NCBI GenBank assembly: GCA_963716865.1
Contig: CAVQUF010000005.1
Span: 186,001 to 250,000, forward strand
Direction: 5' to 3'
Source of the DNA: AC-32 sp963716865
Lineage (GTDB): Bacteria > Actinomycetota > Thermoleophilia > Gaiellales > Gaiellaceae
DNA: 64,000 bases
Of this stretch, positions 56,986 through 64,000 are shown in pieces. The position numbers were made by a program, and so were the translations under genes. The notes under the pieces were generated by a model, which saw only the letters and a program-made list of their open reading frames with translations, did not search any database and was not told the origin of the DNA. How positions within the stretch are numbered: the first letter of the stretch is position 1; the number at the start of each line of letters is the position of its first letter.

Positions 56986-59223
56986 TTAGCCAGACTCCTC
57001 GAGAGCAGGCTGCCGCGGACGGATGAACAGCGCTCGAGCGACCGGCTGCGGCAGCCACCAGTTCCAGCTATCGGCGATCCGCATGATCGACGGGACGAGC
57101 AGGGCCCGGATGACCGTGGCGTCGAAGATGATCCCGGCGGCGAGCCCGATCCCGAACTGCTTGATATCCGTCCCGGGGCTCGTCGAGAGCACGAAGAACG
57201 CGAACATGAGCACGAGCGCGGCGCTCGTCACGAGCTTGCCCGTGCGCGCGAGGCCGAGCGCCACCGCCTCTCTGGTGTTGCCGCTCTCGTCGTACGCCTC
57301 CCGCATCCGCGAGACCATGAAGACCTCGTAGTCCATCGAGAGGCCGTACAGGAACGCGAAGATCATCAGCGGGATCCAGGAGATGATCGCGTCGGTCGGG
57401 TGGACGTTCCAGATCGCCTCCGCGCCGTGGCCCTGCTGGAAGATGAAGACGATGATCCCGAACGCGGCGCCGAGCGAGATCAGGTTGAGGATCACCGCCT
57501 TCACGGCCAGGAAGACCGAGCGGAACGCGCGCATCAGCAGCACGAACGTCAGGAGGATCACGAACGCGAGGACGTACGGGAACTTGCCGTACACGGCGTG
57601 GACGAAGTCGCGGTCCTCGGGCGCGACGCCGCCGAGCGTGAGGCGCACGCCTCCTCCGATCTGGCTCTCGAGGCCCGGGAGCGTGTCGTGCTGGAGGTCG
57701 GAGATCGTCGTCCGTACCGGTTTCGCGGCACCGTCCTGCGAGGGAATCGCTTCGACGAGCGCGGTGTCGCCCTTCCGCCACTGCAGCGGGGCGGCGGCGC
57801 CGGCGATCCCCGGCGTCGACCGGAGCCGCGAGACGACCGTGCGAAGCGCCTGCGGGCCCGGGCTCCGCTCCACGAGGACCACGAACGGCTTGAGGGCGCC
57901 GGGCGAGATTCCCGAGCTCGTGAGGAGGTTCAAGCCCACCACCGCGTCGGCCGTCTTCCCGCCGGCCAGATCCTTGGCTTGGGCCTCTGACGGGTTCAGC
58001 TGCGAAGCCGGCACGAGCAGCAGCGCCACGATCAGGAGGCCCGTCGCGCCGACGGCGACCGGCCTGCGCATCACGAGGTGCGCCCAGCGCCACCAGAAGC
58101 CGGCCTCCGCGTCCGAGCCCTCGACGATGCGCTTCGGCATCACGCGCAGCGAGTTGATGCGGCGGCCGAGCAGGGACAGGATCGCCGGGAGCATCGTGAT
58201 CGCCACCACGACCGAGACCGCGGGGATCAGCAGCCCGCCGATCCCGATCGACCGGATCACCGGGATCGGGATGAGGACCATCGAGAGCAGGCCGATCGCG
58301 ACCGTCGAGCCGGACACGATCACGGAGCGGCCGGCGTGGGTCATCGTCTCGACCACCGCGTCGTCCACCTCGCGGCCGTGCCGGAGCTCCTCCCGGAAGC
58401 GGAAGATCATCAGCAGCGCGTAGTCGATCGCAACGCCGAGGCCCACGAGCGCGACCAGGAACTGGACGATGATCGAGACGCTCGTGACGTAGGTGAGCAG
58501 CCAGATGAGCGTGAACGTGTTCAGGATCGACACGACGGCGACCAGGATCGGCACGATCATCGCCGGCAGCGTCCCGAAGACGAACAGCAGGATGATCAGC
58601 GCCCCGAGGCCGCCGATCATCGCCTCCGTGAGGACACTGGGACCGCCCGACGCGCTGCCCTCCGAGGCGTAAAGGGCGTCGCGCCCGGTGACGTGCGCCT
58701 CGACCCCGGCCGGCACCGCTGCCTTGAGCGCGGCCCGGATGTCGTCGAAGCCCGCGTCGGAGCTGAAGCTCGGTTTCCCCGGCGCATAGAAGGTCGCGAA
58801 CGTGGTGTGCCGGTCGGGCGAGACATAGGCCGTGCTTCCCGTCGTGTAATACGACGACGTGCGGTAGCGCGGGAACTCGCGCGACACCTTTGCGAGAGCG
58901 CCACGCACCGCGGCGCTCTTCGTCACGTCTCCCTTCACGCGCAACACCGCGATGTTCGGCGCCTGCTCGCCCGAGCCGAAGGTCTTGAGCGTGCGCTGAT
59001 TCGCCTCGTAGGCCGAGAAGCCCGGGATCGAGAACTGCTCCAGCCAGCGCTTCGACACCTGCTGCGCCGAGAAGGCTCCGAAGATCGTGAGCGCGATCCA
59101 GCCGAAGGCGACGATCCGGCGATGGCGCATGACGACGTGGGCGAGCCGGGCCAGCAACGGCGGCCTCTCGTCCCCCCGAGCCGCGTCTGGGCTCGTGTTC
59201 ATGTCGGCTCTTCGGTCAGACAA
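56986..59223 (-). CDS. MMPL/RND family exporter
   Basis: A 745-aa transporter with about twelve membrane segments in two halves of 6, each preceded by a large outside domain after the first helix (residues about 55-195 and 415-540). MMPL hallmarks are GLGVAIDYALLMIFRFREEL and the matching FLYGLSMDYEVFMVSRMREAY. In actinobacteria such proteins export lipids, siderophores or drugs; the cargo is unknown here. ATG at about residue 8 (MNTSPDAARG) is an alternative start. No regulator is directly adjacent. Confidence 0.92.
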   Translation of the reverse strand: MSDRRADMNTSPDAARGDERPPLLARLAHVVMRHRRIVAFGWIALTIFGAFSAQQVSKRWLEQFSIPGFSAYEANQRTLKTFGSGEQAPNIAVLRVKGDVTKSAAVRGALAKVSREFPRYRTSSYYTTGSTAYVSPDRHTTFATFYAPGKPSFSSDAGFDDIRAALKAAVPAGVEAHVTGRDALYASEGSASGGPSVLTEAMIGGLGALIILLFVFGTLPAMIVPILVAVVSILNTFTLIWLLTYVTSVSIIVQFLVALVGLGVAIDYALLMIFRFREELRHGREVDDAVVETMTHAGRSVIVSGSTVAIGLLSMVLIPIPVIRSIGIGGLLIPAVSVVVAITMLPAILSLLGRRINSLRVMPKRIVEGSDAEAGFWWRWAHLVMRRPVAVGATGLLIVALLLVPASQLNPSEAQAKDLAGGKTADAVVGLNLLTSSGISPGALKPFVVLVERSPGPQALRTVVSRLRSTPGIAGAAAPLQWRKGDTALVEAIPSQDGAAKPVRTTISDLQHDTLPGLESQIGGGVRLTLGGVAPEDRDFVHAVYGKFPYVLAFVILLTFVLLMRAFRSVFLAVKAVILNLISLGAAFGIIVFIFQQGHGAEAIWNVHPTDAIISWIPLMIFAFLYGLSMDYEVFMVSRMREAYDESGNTREAVALGLARTGKLVTSAALVLMFAFFVLSTSPGTDIKQFGIGLAAGIIFDATVIRALLVPSIMRIADSWNWWLPQPVARALFIRPRQPALEESG

Positions 59224-59287
59224 CTCCTCGGCTCCCGAACGCTAGCCGACGGAGACGCATTCCCGTCGCAGCGAAACCGCGGTCCTC

Positions 59288-59316
59288 TTGACCGTCCCGG
59301 AACGACGCGGTAGCGT
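59288..59316 (+). promoter_or_regulatory. Candidate promoter of the PPC-domain gene
   Basis: TTGACC, 17 bases, TAGCGT; expected start near 59323, giving a leader of about 120 bases. Confidence 0.55.
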
Positions 59317-59442
59317 CGCACCTTGTAGCGAAGGCAACGAAAGGCGTGTGTCCGTGAACCAGGACGGCCTGAGTTGCTGCGGCGCGGAGCTCGGAGGTTC
59401 GACCGGGTGGCCGGCGCCACGACATCTAAAGGAGGAGAGCGA

Positions 59443-59724
59443 ATGTCCATGGTTGCAACCGGAATGATCGGGACAGGACAGGCCCAGTTTCTCGACGTCG
59501 TGCTGGAGGGAGGCCGCACGTACTCGATCAACGTTCACCCGTCCGAGGCCGGCGTCGACTTCGACCTGCACGTCTACGACCAGAACGGCAACCTGGTGGC
59601 CTGGGACGAGACTCCGGCGGCAGACGCTTACGGCGCCGTCACGCCGATCATCACGGGGCCGTTCCGGATCGCGGTCAACTCGGTCAGCGGGATGGCCGCG
59701 TATCGAGTCGAGGTCGTGGGGTGA
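59443..59724 (+). CDS. Small PPC-like beta-sandwich protein
   Basis: A 93-aa protein. ATG 59443 has AAAGGAGG 7 bases upstream and is chosen over an earlier in-frame start without such a site. The sequence FLDVVLEGGRTYSINVHPSE..FDLHVYDQNGNLVAWDE resembles bacterial pre-peptidase C-terminal (PPC) domains, including the Asp-rich calcium-type loop, but here the domain stands alone. No signal peptide is visible, unusual for this fold, which normally occurs on exported enzymes. Function unknown. Confidence 0.72.
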   Translation: MSMVATGMIGTGQAQFLDVVLEGGRTYSINVHPSEAGVDFDLHVYDQNGNLVAWDETPAADAYGAVTPIITGPFRIAVNSVSGMAAYRVEVVG

Positions 59725-59846
59725 TGCCGCCGAGATAGACGAACCGGCCGAACCCGGAACGCCCTCGTGGCAGCCGCCTGCGTCGCGCGGGCCTCCGGCG
59801 ACCGGGCGGTCAGCGACGTCGACCAGTGACCGGTCGGGCGCTGAAG

Positions 59847-60302
59847 TCATCCACAGCGTTTCTCCCCCCGGTTCCCCAAGAAGGGCTCATCCGCCTCGAG
59901 CCCCTGGGAGCAATCACCGCAGAGACTGACCGCTGCCTTCGCGAGGTGAAGCAGGTGCGCGAACACGTTCGGCGGGAGCTTGGCGGAGCCGAGGTCGAGC
60001 AGAAACGTTCCGGTCACCGCGTTTTGAGTCGGCGCCCCGTGCTGGGAGTACGTCTGCATCGGCGCCTGGATGCGCCGCAGATGCCGGATGTCGGCGAGCG
60101 CCCGGGCGACGGTGCGACGCTGGGCTCTGTCGAGCTTGCACGGCGCCGAGCTTCTTGGCGTGCTGGCCGCCGCGGTCGCGGCAGGATGCCCGCCGCTGTT
60201 GCCGCAGCCGGCCGCCACCAACCCGAGTACGGCCACCGCGAGCGCGAGAGCCCCCGTCGCCGACGGCTGGTGACCGGCAGCCGGTAAGGGGAACGCCGAC
60301 AT
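59847..60302 (-). CDS. Putative lipoprotein
   Basis: A 151-aa protein from ATG 60302. The signal peptide ends in a lipobox LVAAGCGNS with Cys near residue 32. After an Ala/Ser/Thr linker a helical domain holds two or three further cysteines (SAPCKLD, SLCGDC). It lies 72 bases after the anti-sigma-like gene on the same strand and may be part of the envelope-stress operon. No known family recognised. Confidence 0.6.
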   Translation of the reverse strand: MSAFPLPAAGHQPSATGALALAVAVLGLVAAGCGNSGGHPAATAAASTPRSSAPCKLDRAQRRTVARALADIRHLRRIQAPMQTYSQHGAPTQNAVTGTFLLDLGSAKLPPNVFAHLLHLAKAAVSLCGDCSQGLEADEPFLGNRGEKRCG

Positions 60303-60374
60303 CCTGACCGAGCTTAGCGGGAGCCCGCTGCCACTCCTCGCGGAGCTTTCCGCGCCTCGCACACAGGCCGGCGG

Positions 60375-61448
60375 TCAGCCTTTGGGGAAGAGGCGCGCCT
60401 CCGCGGCCTGGTAGTCGGCGGGGTCGCGGTCGACCTGTGCGCCCGGGTGCTGCGCGGCAAGGCTCAGCAGGCTCCGGTTGGTGCCGGGCTCGAGCGTCTC
60501 GTAGGTGCGGAAACGAAGCGTCGTGCCGCCGCCCGTGCCTTTCGTCTCGAGCTCGACCGGCTTGTAGGTGCCCGGATCGACGTAGTAGGTCGTGTGCCCG
60601 TCGGCCGAGCCGATCTCGATCGTGTCCTGCCCGTCGATCGTCCGGTGACCCAGGACGCGGGCCTCGCCCGACCGGAGGAGAGCCAGGATCTGTCCGCGGA
60701 ACCCCGCCGAGGTGGGGTCGGCGCTCGCGGGCGCCGGCGGCGGCTCGGGGACACTCGAGGCGGGCACGACAGTCATGGTCGCCGTCATGACGCCGTGCCG
60801 GCGCGCGATCCTCCACGCGAGCACGCCCGTGCCCTTCCGGAGCGCTTTCGCCTGCTCGGTGCTGATGACGGCGGTTCGGACGACGTGGAAGCGCTTCGCG
60901 TCGACTCCGACTCCCGGCAGGCGCAGAAGGGCGGTTCCCGGTCTCGGTCCCGGCTCGATTTCCGGCTTGATGTCGTAGGACCGTGTCGGGCTCGTGTGCG
61001 CGGACACGTAGATCGTGTTGCGGGCCGGGTCGTAGAGCTCATCACGAGCGCCCCCGCTGGCCGACTCGGCGACCGTCCCGTCCGGCGCGTTCTCGATCTG
61101 GCGGCGGTCGTAGGGCGGGCTCTCCTGCTGCCAGCTCTCGTCGCGCCAGGAGATGGTGCTGCCGTCCGGGTTGGTCTGGGAGCCGAGCATGTCGACGTGC
61201 AGGATCGTGCCGGGCGAGCGAGCGATCGCCGCGGCGGCGCGGTCGACCACGGAGGCGCCCCCGGCGTGCCGCGAGACGATGCTCAGCGCGCCCAGCGCGG
61301 CGGCGCCGGCGACGGCCGCGGCGAGAGCCGAGCGCACCACGAGCCCACGCCGCCGCCGGTGGGCCCGGTCGCGGTCGAGATCGCGGCGGATGGCGTTCTC
61401 GAGCGGCTCGCGATAGTCGAGCAGGCACGTGGGAAGGGCGCTGTTCAC
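60375..61448 (-). CDS. Membrane protein paired with an ECF sigma factor (anti-sigma or RseB-like candidate)
   Basis: A 357-aa bitopic protein. GTG 61448 overlaps the sigma factor stop (GTGA). About 35 cytoplasmic residues (NSALPTCLLDYREPLENAIRRDLDRD) precede one membrane helix at about 38-58; the outside part is beta-rich, with segments such as GTILHVDMLGSQTNPDGS and DGHTTYYVDPGTYKPVELE that recall MucB/RseB or LolA-like lipid-binding domains. No zinc HxxxCxxC motif is present. The gene pair suggests it controls the sigma factor. Confidence 0.68.
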   Translation of the reverse strand: MNSALPTCLLDYREPLENAIRRDLDRDRAHRRRRGLVVRSALAAAVAGAAALGALSIVSRHAGGASVVDRAAAAIARSPGTILHVDMLGSQTNPDGSTISWRDESWQQESPPYDRRQIENAPDGTVAESASGGARDELYDPARNTIYVSAHTSPTRSYDIKPEIEPGPRPGTALLRLPGVGVDAKRFHVVRTAVISTEQAKALRKGTGVLAWRIARRHGVMTATMTVVPASSVPEPPPAPASADPTSAGFRGQILALLRSGEARVLGHRTIDGQDTIEIGSADGHTTYYVDPGTYKPVELETKGTGGGTTLRFRTYETLEPGTNRSLLSLAAQHPGAQVDRDPADYQAAEARLFPKG

Positions 61449-62020
61449 AGGTCCTCCCTGGGGACGGAGAGCGCGAGGCGGCGGAGGGCGCGGGACACGC
61501 GCAGCCGTGCAGCCGCTGGGCGGATCGCGAGCCGCTTCGCCACCTGCGCGTAGGGAAGCTCGTCGAGAACCCGAAGCTCGAGGGCCTTCCGCTCGTGCGC
61601 CGGCAATGAACCGAGGCCGCGTTCGAGCGCAAGCCGCGGAGAGAGCCGCTCCTCGACCGCGGAGTAGCCGTCTTCGCGCGCGAGGTCGAGCGGCAGGCCC
61701 AGCCGTTCGCGCGCGCGAGTCTCGACGCGGTCGCGGCGCAGAGTCTCGGCGAGGACGTTCGCCGCGATTCCGAGGAGCCAGGGCAACGCCGAGCCGGCCC
61801 GTTCGTCCCGGAAGCGGCCTCTGACCAGCCACGCGCGGGCGAAGGTCTCTGCCGTCAGATCGCTCGCCGCCCAGTCGAGCCGCCGGCGAAACCAGCCGTA
61901 GACCGCGTCGACGTGGCGCGCGTAGAGCTCGGAGAAGGCGGACGGGTCCGCGGCAGCGGCGCGAACAAGCGAGGCGTCGGTTCTGCCCCGATGGCGACTA
62001 TCCCTGAGCTCGCGGGCCAC
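61445..62020 (-). CDS. ECF-type RNA polymerase sigma factor
   Basis: A 191-aa sigma factor from GTG 62020, which has GGAGAGG just upstream; an ATG at 62119 would add 33 non-conserved residues. Region 2 reads FSELYARHVDAVYGWFRRRLD...DLTAETFARAW and region 4 LPAHERKALELRVLDELPYAQVAKRLAIRPAAARLRVSRALRRL. It is coupled to the membrane protein downstream, the normal ECF sigma/anti-sigma arrangement. Confidence 0.88.
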   Translation of the reverse strand: MARELRDSRHRGRTDASLVRAAAADPSAFSELYARHVDAVYGWFRRRLDWAASDLTAETFARAWLVRGRFRDERAGSALPWLLGIAANVLAETLRRDRVETRARERLGLPLDLAREDGYSAVEERLSPRLALERGLGSLPAHERKALELRVLDELPYAQVAKRLAIRPAAARLRVSRALRRLALSVPREDL

Positions 62021-62167
62021 TACCTCTCCATCGCATGCGCGCCCTCGCTTGTATCTCGCGGCCAGGCTAGCCGCAGCACCAGCCTTCGGCCTGGGCGCCG
62101 CGATCGAGCCGGTCTTCAACGTGAGGCCGCGCGCTAGTGGCTCATCCAGCCATGCGCAGCAGCCTCT

Positions 62168-62380
62168 TTAACAGGCCCCCGCTTCGGTCCAGGCGTCGTT
62201 CGTCGACCAGGTGTGCTCGTGGAAGCAGTGCGGACACTTGAAAGTGTGCTCGCGGCGGTTGTTGGTTTTGAAGGACGCAGGATCCATCCTCATACCGGTC
62301 GGCACTCCCTCACCTGATTCCTCGCACCTGACCATCACGCGATGCAACTCCGGTGGTTCTTTCTTGCCGTCGTCGGACAT
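62168..62380 (-). CDS. Small zinc-ribbon-like protein
   Basis: A 70-aa protein with VRCEESGEGVPTGMRMDPASF followed by CPHCFHEHTWSTNDAW. The CxxC pair and the VPTGM..MD pattern are shared by a family of tiny uncharacterised proteins; two of the expected cysteines may be missing since only VRC, CPHC and a terminal Cys are present. It lies 148 bases upstream of the ECF sigma gene on the same strand. Confidence 0.65.
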   Translation of the reverse strand: MSDDGKKEPPELHRVMVRCEESGEGVPTGMRMDPASFKTNNRREHTFKCPHCFHEHTWSTNDAWTEAGAC

Positions 62381-62779
62381 GCCACGACGCTAGCGGCGCT
62401 GAGCGCGCAAAGAAATCGGAGATCTCCCTACGGTTCCGGGCCACGAGCCGAACGTCGGGCGCTTCCCACGACCCGGCCCCGCCGAGAACCTAGGTCAGTT
62501 GGTCTCGTCCGTCGAGATGGCGAATCAGCCGGGTCCGCTCAGCGACACGCTCGGGGGCTAGACGGGCGGAGCGCGACTGAAGTACGTTCAGTAAGGGCCG
62601 GGATTCGTCTCCCGGCCCCTCGCTGCCTTCAGACTTGGGCGGCGCGGTTACCGCGCCTATGACGCGAACGGGCATCTAATGGAGAGTCGTGGCGTGATGG
62701 AAGTCATCCTTCCTCAGGGGTGCCCGACCACTGCGTGCGCCAGCGTGCGGGAATGACGCCTGGGGCTGGCGGTGGCTGC
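62381..62779. other. Intergenic region, no gene seen
   Basis: About 400 bases with no convincing reading frame on either strand. The only clear structure is the hairpin at 62595-62618. Confidence 0.5.
62595..62618 (-). terminator. Hairpin downstream of the VOC-protein gene
   Basis: A perfect 9-bp stem GGGCCGGGA / TCCCGGCCC with a 6-base loop. It would end minus-strand transcripts from the YCII and VOC genes. Confidence 0.65.
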
Positions 62780-63181
62780 TCAGTCCCCGGGGATGTCGGC
62801 GCTGAACCCCCAGATGTAGCCGTCTGGGTCGAGGAAGGCCGCGGCGCGCACACCCCAGGGACGGTCGATCGGACCGTAGACGATAGAGACTCCACGCTCG
62901 GCGAGCTCGGCGCAGAGAGCGTCCGCGTCGTCCACAAAGATCGCCAGCTGAAAGCTCGCCCCCGAATCGGAATCGGCTAGGGGTACCTGCCCGAGCATCT
63001 CGTTCTCGGCCTCGCTGCGCGTCAGAAGGCGCAAGAACAGGTTGTCGAATTTGAAGATAACGGTGCCCTCTTCCTCGTCGGCCGCGGTGACCTCGAAAAC
63101 GCGCTCGTAGAACTCCTTCGAACGCTGCAGGTCCTCGACAAACAGTGTGATTGCGTTGACGGACTTCAGCGATTGAGCCAT
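62780..63181 (-). CDS. VOC-superfamily (glyoxalase/bleomycin-resistance fold) protein
   Basis: A 133-aa protein from ATG 63181, chosen because GGAGG lies 9 bases upstream (an in-frame GTG 6 bases earlier is too close). It contains two beta-alpha-beta-beta-beta units: VNAITLFVEDLQRSKEFYERVFE and FQLAIFVDDADALCAELAERGV, ending in FLDPDGYIWGF. Metal-site residues are not complete enough to name an activity. It is 40 bases downstream of the YCII gene, a frequent neighbour. Confidence 0.82.
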   Translation of the reverse strand: MAQSLKSVNAITLFVEDLQRSKEFYERVFEVTAADEEEGTVIFKFDNLFLRLLTRSEAENEMLGQVPLADSDSGASFQLAIFVDDADALCAELAERGVSIVYGPIDRPWGVRAAAFLDPDGYIWGFSADIPGD

Positions 63182-63221
63182 CTTCACGAGCCTCCAGTTT
63201 GGTAGGACACGGCGACCCTCA

Positions 63222-63560
63222 TCAGTCCTCGAAAGGCCTCAACTCCAGAGTCCCGAACGTCGCCCCCGGGTTCTTCGACGCCACTTCGACCGCCTCGTCA
63301 AGATCCGCGCATTCAAGGATGCTGAAGCCGGCGATCTGCACTGACGCCTCTGCGACCGGCCCATCGCTCAGCAGCAACTCGCCGTCGCGAACCCGTAGCG
63401 TCTTCGTATCACTGCTCGGGCCCAGAACGTGCCCCTGAAGCCGCACGCCACGCGCATCCATCTCAGTACACCAAGCCTCCACGGCAGCCGGGATCGCCGC
63501 CCTCTGTGCCGGCTCGAGTTCGACACTCGGATCTCGGTAGGTAAACAGCATGTATTTCAT
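63222..63560 (-). CDS. YCII-related (DGPF) domain protein
   Basis: A 112-aa protein from ATG 63560 with GGAGGAG upstream. MKYMLFTYRDPSVELEP, LLLSDGPVAEASVQIAGFSILECADLDEAVEVASKNPG and the ending GTLELRPFED match the family, which is common next to ECF sigma and VOC genes in actinobacteria. Catalytic activity is unproven for most members. Confidence 0.85.
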   Translation of the reverse strand: MKYMLFTYRDPSVELEPAQRAAIPAAVEAWCTEMDARGVRLQGHVLGPSSDTKTLRVRDGELLLSDGPVAEASVQIAGFSILECADLDEAVEVASKNPGATFGTLELRPFED

Positions 63561-63828
63561 CGCTCGCTCCTCCGCGTGAGATGGTGGCGAATAGTAAGAC
63601 GATCGGACGGGATCAAACTCATCGCTCCCCGTCCGAGTGAAGCTCAAGGACAGGGCAAGGTTCAACCACGTACCAACGTCTAATCCGATCTGGCGTGTCG
63701 CTCAGGCAAAACAATGGTTAATTCCGCTAGCGTCCTCTCGCCGGACCGGTTAGACGAGCGGATGAAAGGCGTTTGGGCAGCGAACGCGCAGCGATAAGCT
63801 GACGTCACGAACCCTCGTTCCCTGACCG
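63561..63828. other. Intergenic region, no gene seen
   Basis: No supported reading frame. It separates the YCII gene from the tRNA terminator, and its GC content is slightly lower than the surroundings. Confidence 0.5.
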
Positions 63829-63854
63829 AAAAGCCCCGCATTTGCGGGGCTTTT
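63829..63854 (-). terminator. Intrinsic terminator of tRNA-Pro
   Basis: An 11-bp stem AAAAGCCCCGC / GCGGGGCTTTT with a 4-base loop and a U-run on the minus strand, 8 bases after the tRNA 3' end. Confidence 0.88.
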
Positions 63855-63861
63855 CCTTGAT

Positions 63862-63935
63862 CGGGGCGCCGAGATTTGAACTCGGGACCTCTAGTCCCCC
63901 AGACTAGCGCGCTAACCAGGCTGCGCCACGCCCCG
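63862..63935 (-). tRNA. tRNA-Pro (anticodon GGG)
   Basis: A 74-nt cloverleaf read on the minus strand from 63935. The acceptor arms CGGGGCG and CGCCCCG pair, the D-arm starts GCGCAGCCTGGTTAGCGCGC, and the anticodon stem CTAGT/ACTAG holds the loop CTGGGGG with anticodon GGG. The T-arm contains GTTCAAATC. The CCA end is not encoded. Confidence 0.95.
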
Positions 63936-64000
63936 GCTTCGGCTCACTGTACCCAAGAGCGGGATAAACGGCCGCGCGAGTGACTCGCGATGCCCTCAGC

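Noticed and set aside
63936..64000. Another hairpin-repeat copy at the window end (CGCGAG-tga-CTCGCG)
   Set aside because: The piece resembles the repeat family, but it is cut by the window edge and too short to judge.

Overview
The window is chromosomal DNA of very high GC with almost no space between genes. Most genes sit in operons with 4-base stop/start overlaps (ATGA or GTGA). The gene set points to an actinobacterium of an early-branching class such as Thermoleophilia. It has RNase J and RNase Y, MurT/GatD lipid II amidation, a GarA/FtsR pair, a candidate single-motif RsiG, LL-DAP aminotransferase and a DsbA/DsbB pair. The taxonomic placement is inference from gene content, not from a marker tree.

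Layout. 0-6.7 kb: 3' part of pnp, a DsbB/DsbA oxidative folding pair, a small zincin, an M16 peptidase, dapB and dapA. 6.7-12.6 kb (minus strand): two paralogous membrane HD-GYP proteins with a tiny membrane ORF between them, and an MFS protein with a fused N-terminal membrane domain. 12.6-17.8 kb: a 3 x 100 bp tandem repeat, RNase J, two uncharacterised genes and ftsK. 17.9-23.4 kb: a BMP-type nucleoside ABC importer (binding protein, double ATPase, two permeases). 23.5-29.4 kb: RodZ-like protein, cinA, thpR, recA (apparent frameshift), recX and rny. 29.4-37.6 kb: methyltransferase, miaB, a tyrosine phosphatase, miaA, dapF, dapL, hflX, dut and a Nudix hydrolase. 37.6-39.8 kb (minus): gatD and murT. 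40-45.7 kb: a subtilase with a Trp-rich repeat tail, a GGDEF/HD-GYP hybrid and a HEAR-repeat protein. 45.7-48.7 kb: a class II amidotransferase and two convergent sigma-70 genes. 49-55.3 kb (mostly minus): small proteins, then an rsiG-garA-ftsR-apt operon and a pgsA-nucleotidyltransferase/phosphomannomutase operon. 55.3-64 kb: an amidohydrolase, a decayed hydrolase, an MMPL exporter, a PPC-domain protein, an ECF sigma/partner operon with a lipoprotein, small enzymes and tRNA-Pro.

How the genes work together. Three themes recur. (1) Cell wall: dapA, dapB, dapL and dapF make DAP, MurT/GatD amidates lipid II, and FtsK, FtsR and a RodZ-like protein serve division and shape. The dapF product has serine at both positions where the family has its catalytic cysteines. 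(2) Cyclic di-GMP: one GGDEF+HD-GYP protein and two HD-GYP proteins share a related membrane module, and an 81-aa protein carries a close match to the c-di-GMP-binding motif of the anti-sigma factor RsiG. (3) RNA metabolism: PNPase, RNase J, RNase Y, MiaA, MiaB and ThpR.

Two non-coding patterns stand out. A family of bipartite hairpin repeats lies between genes at five loci, with compensatory base changes in the stems. Many genes have a TANNNT hexamer ending 6-8 bases before the start codon, which suggests leaderless mRNAs; some of these hexamers contain the stop codon of the gene upstream.
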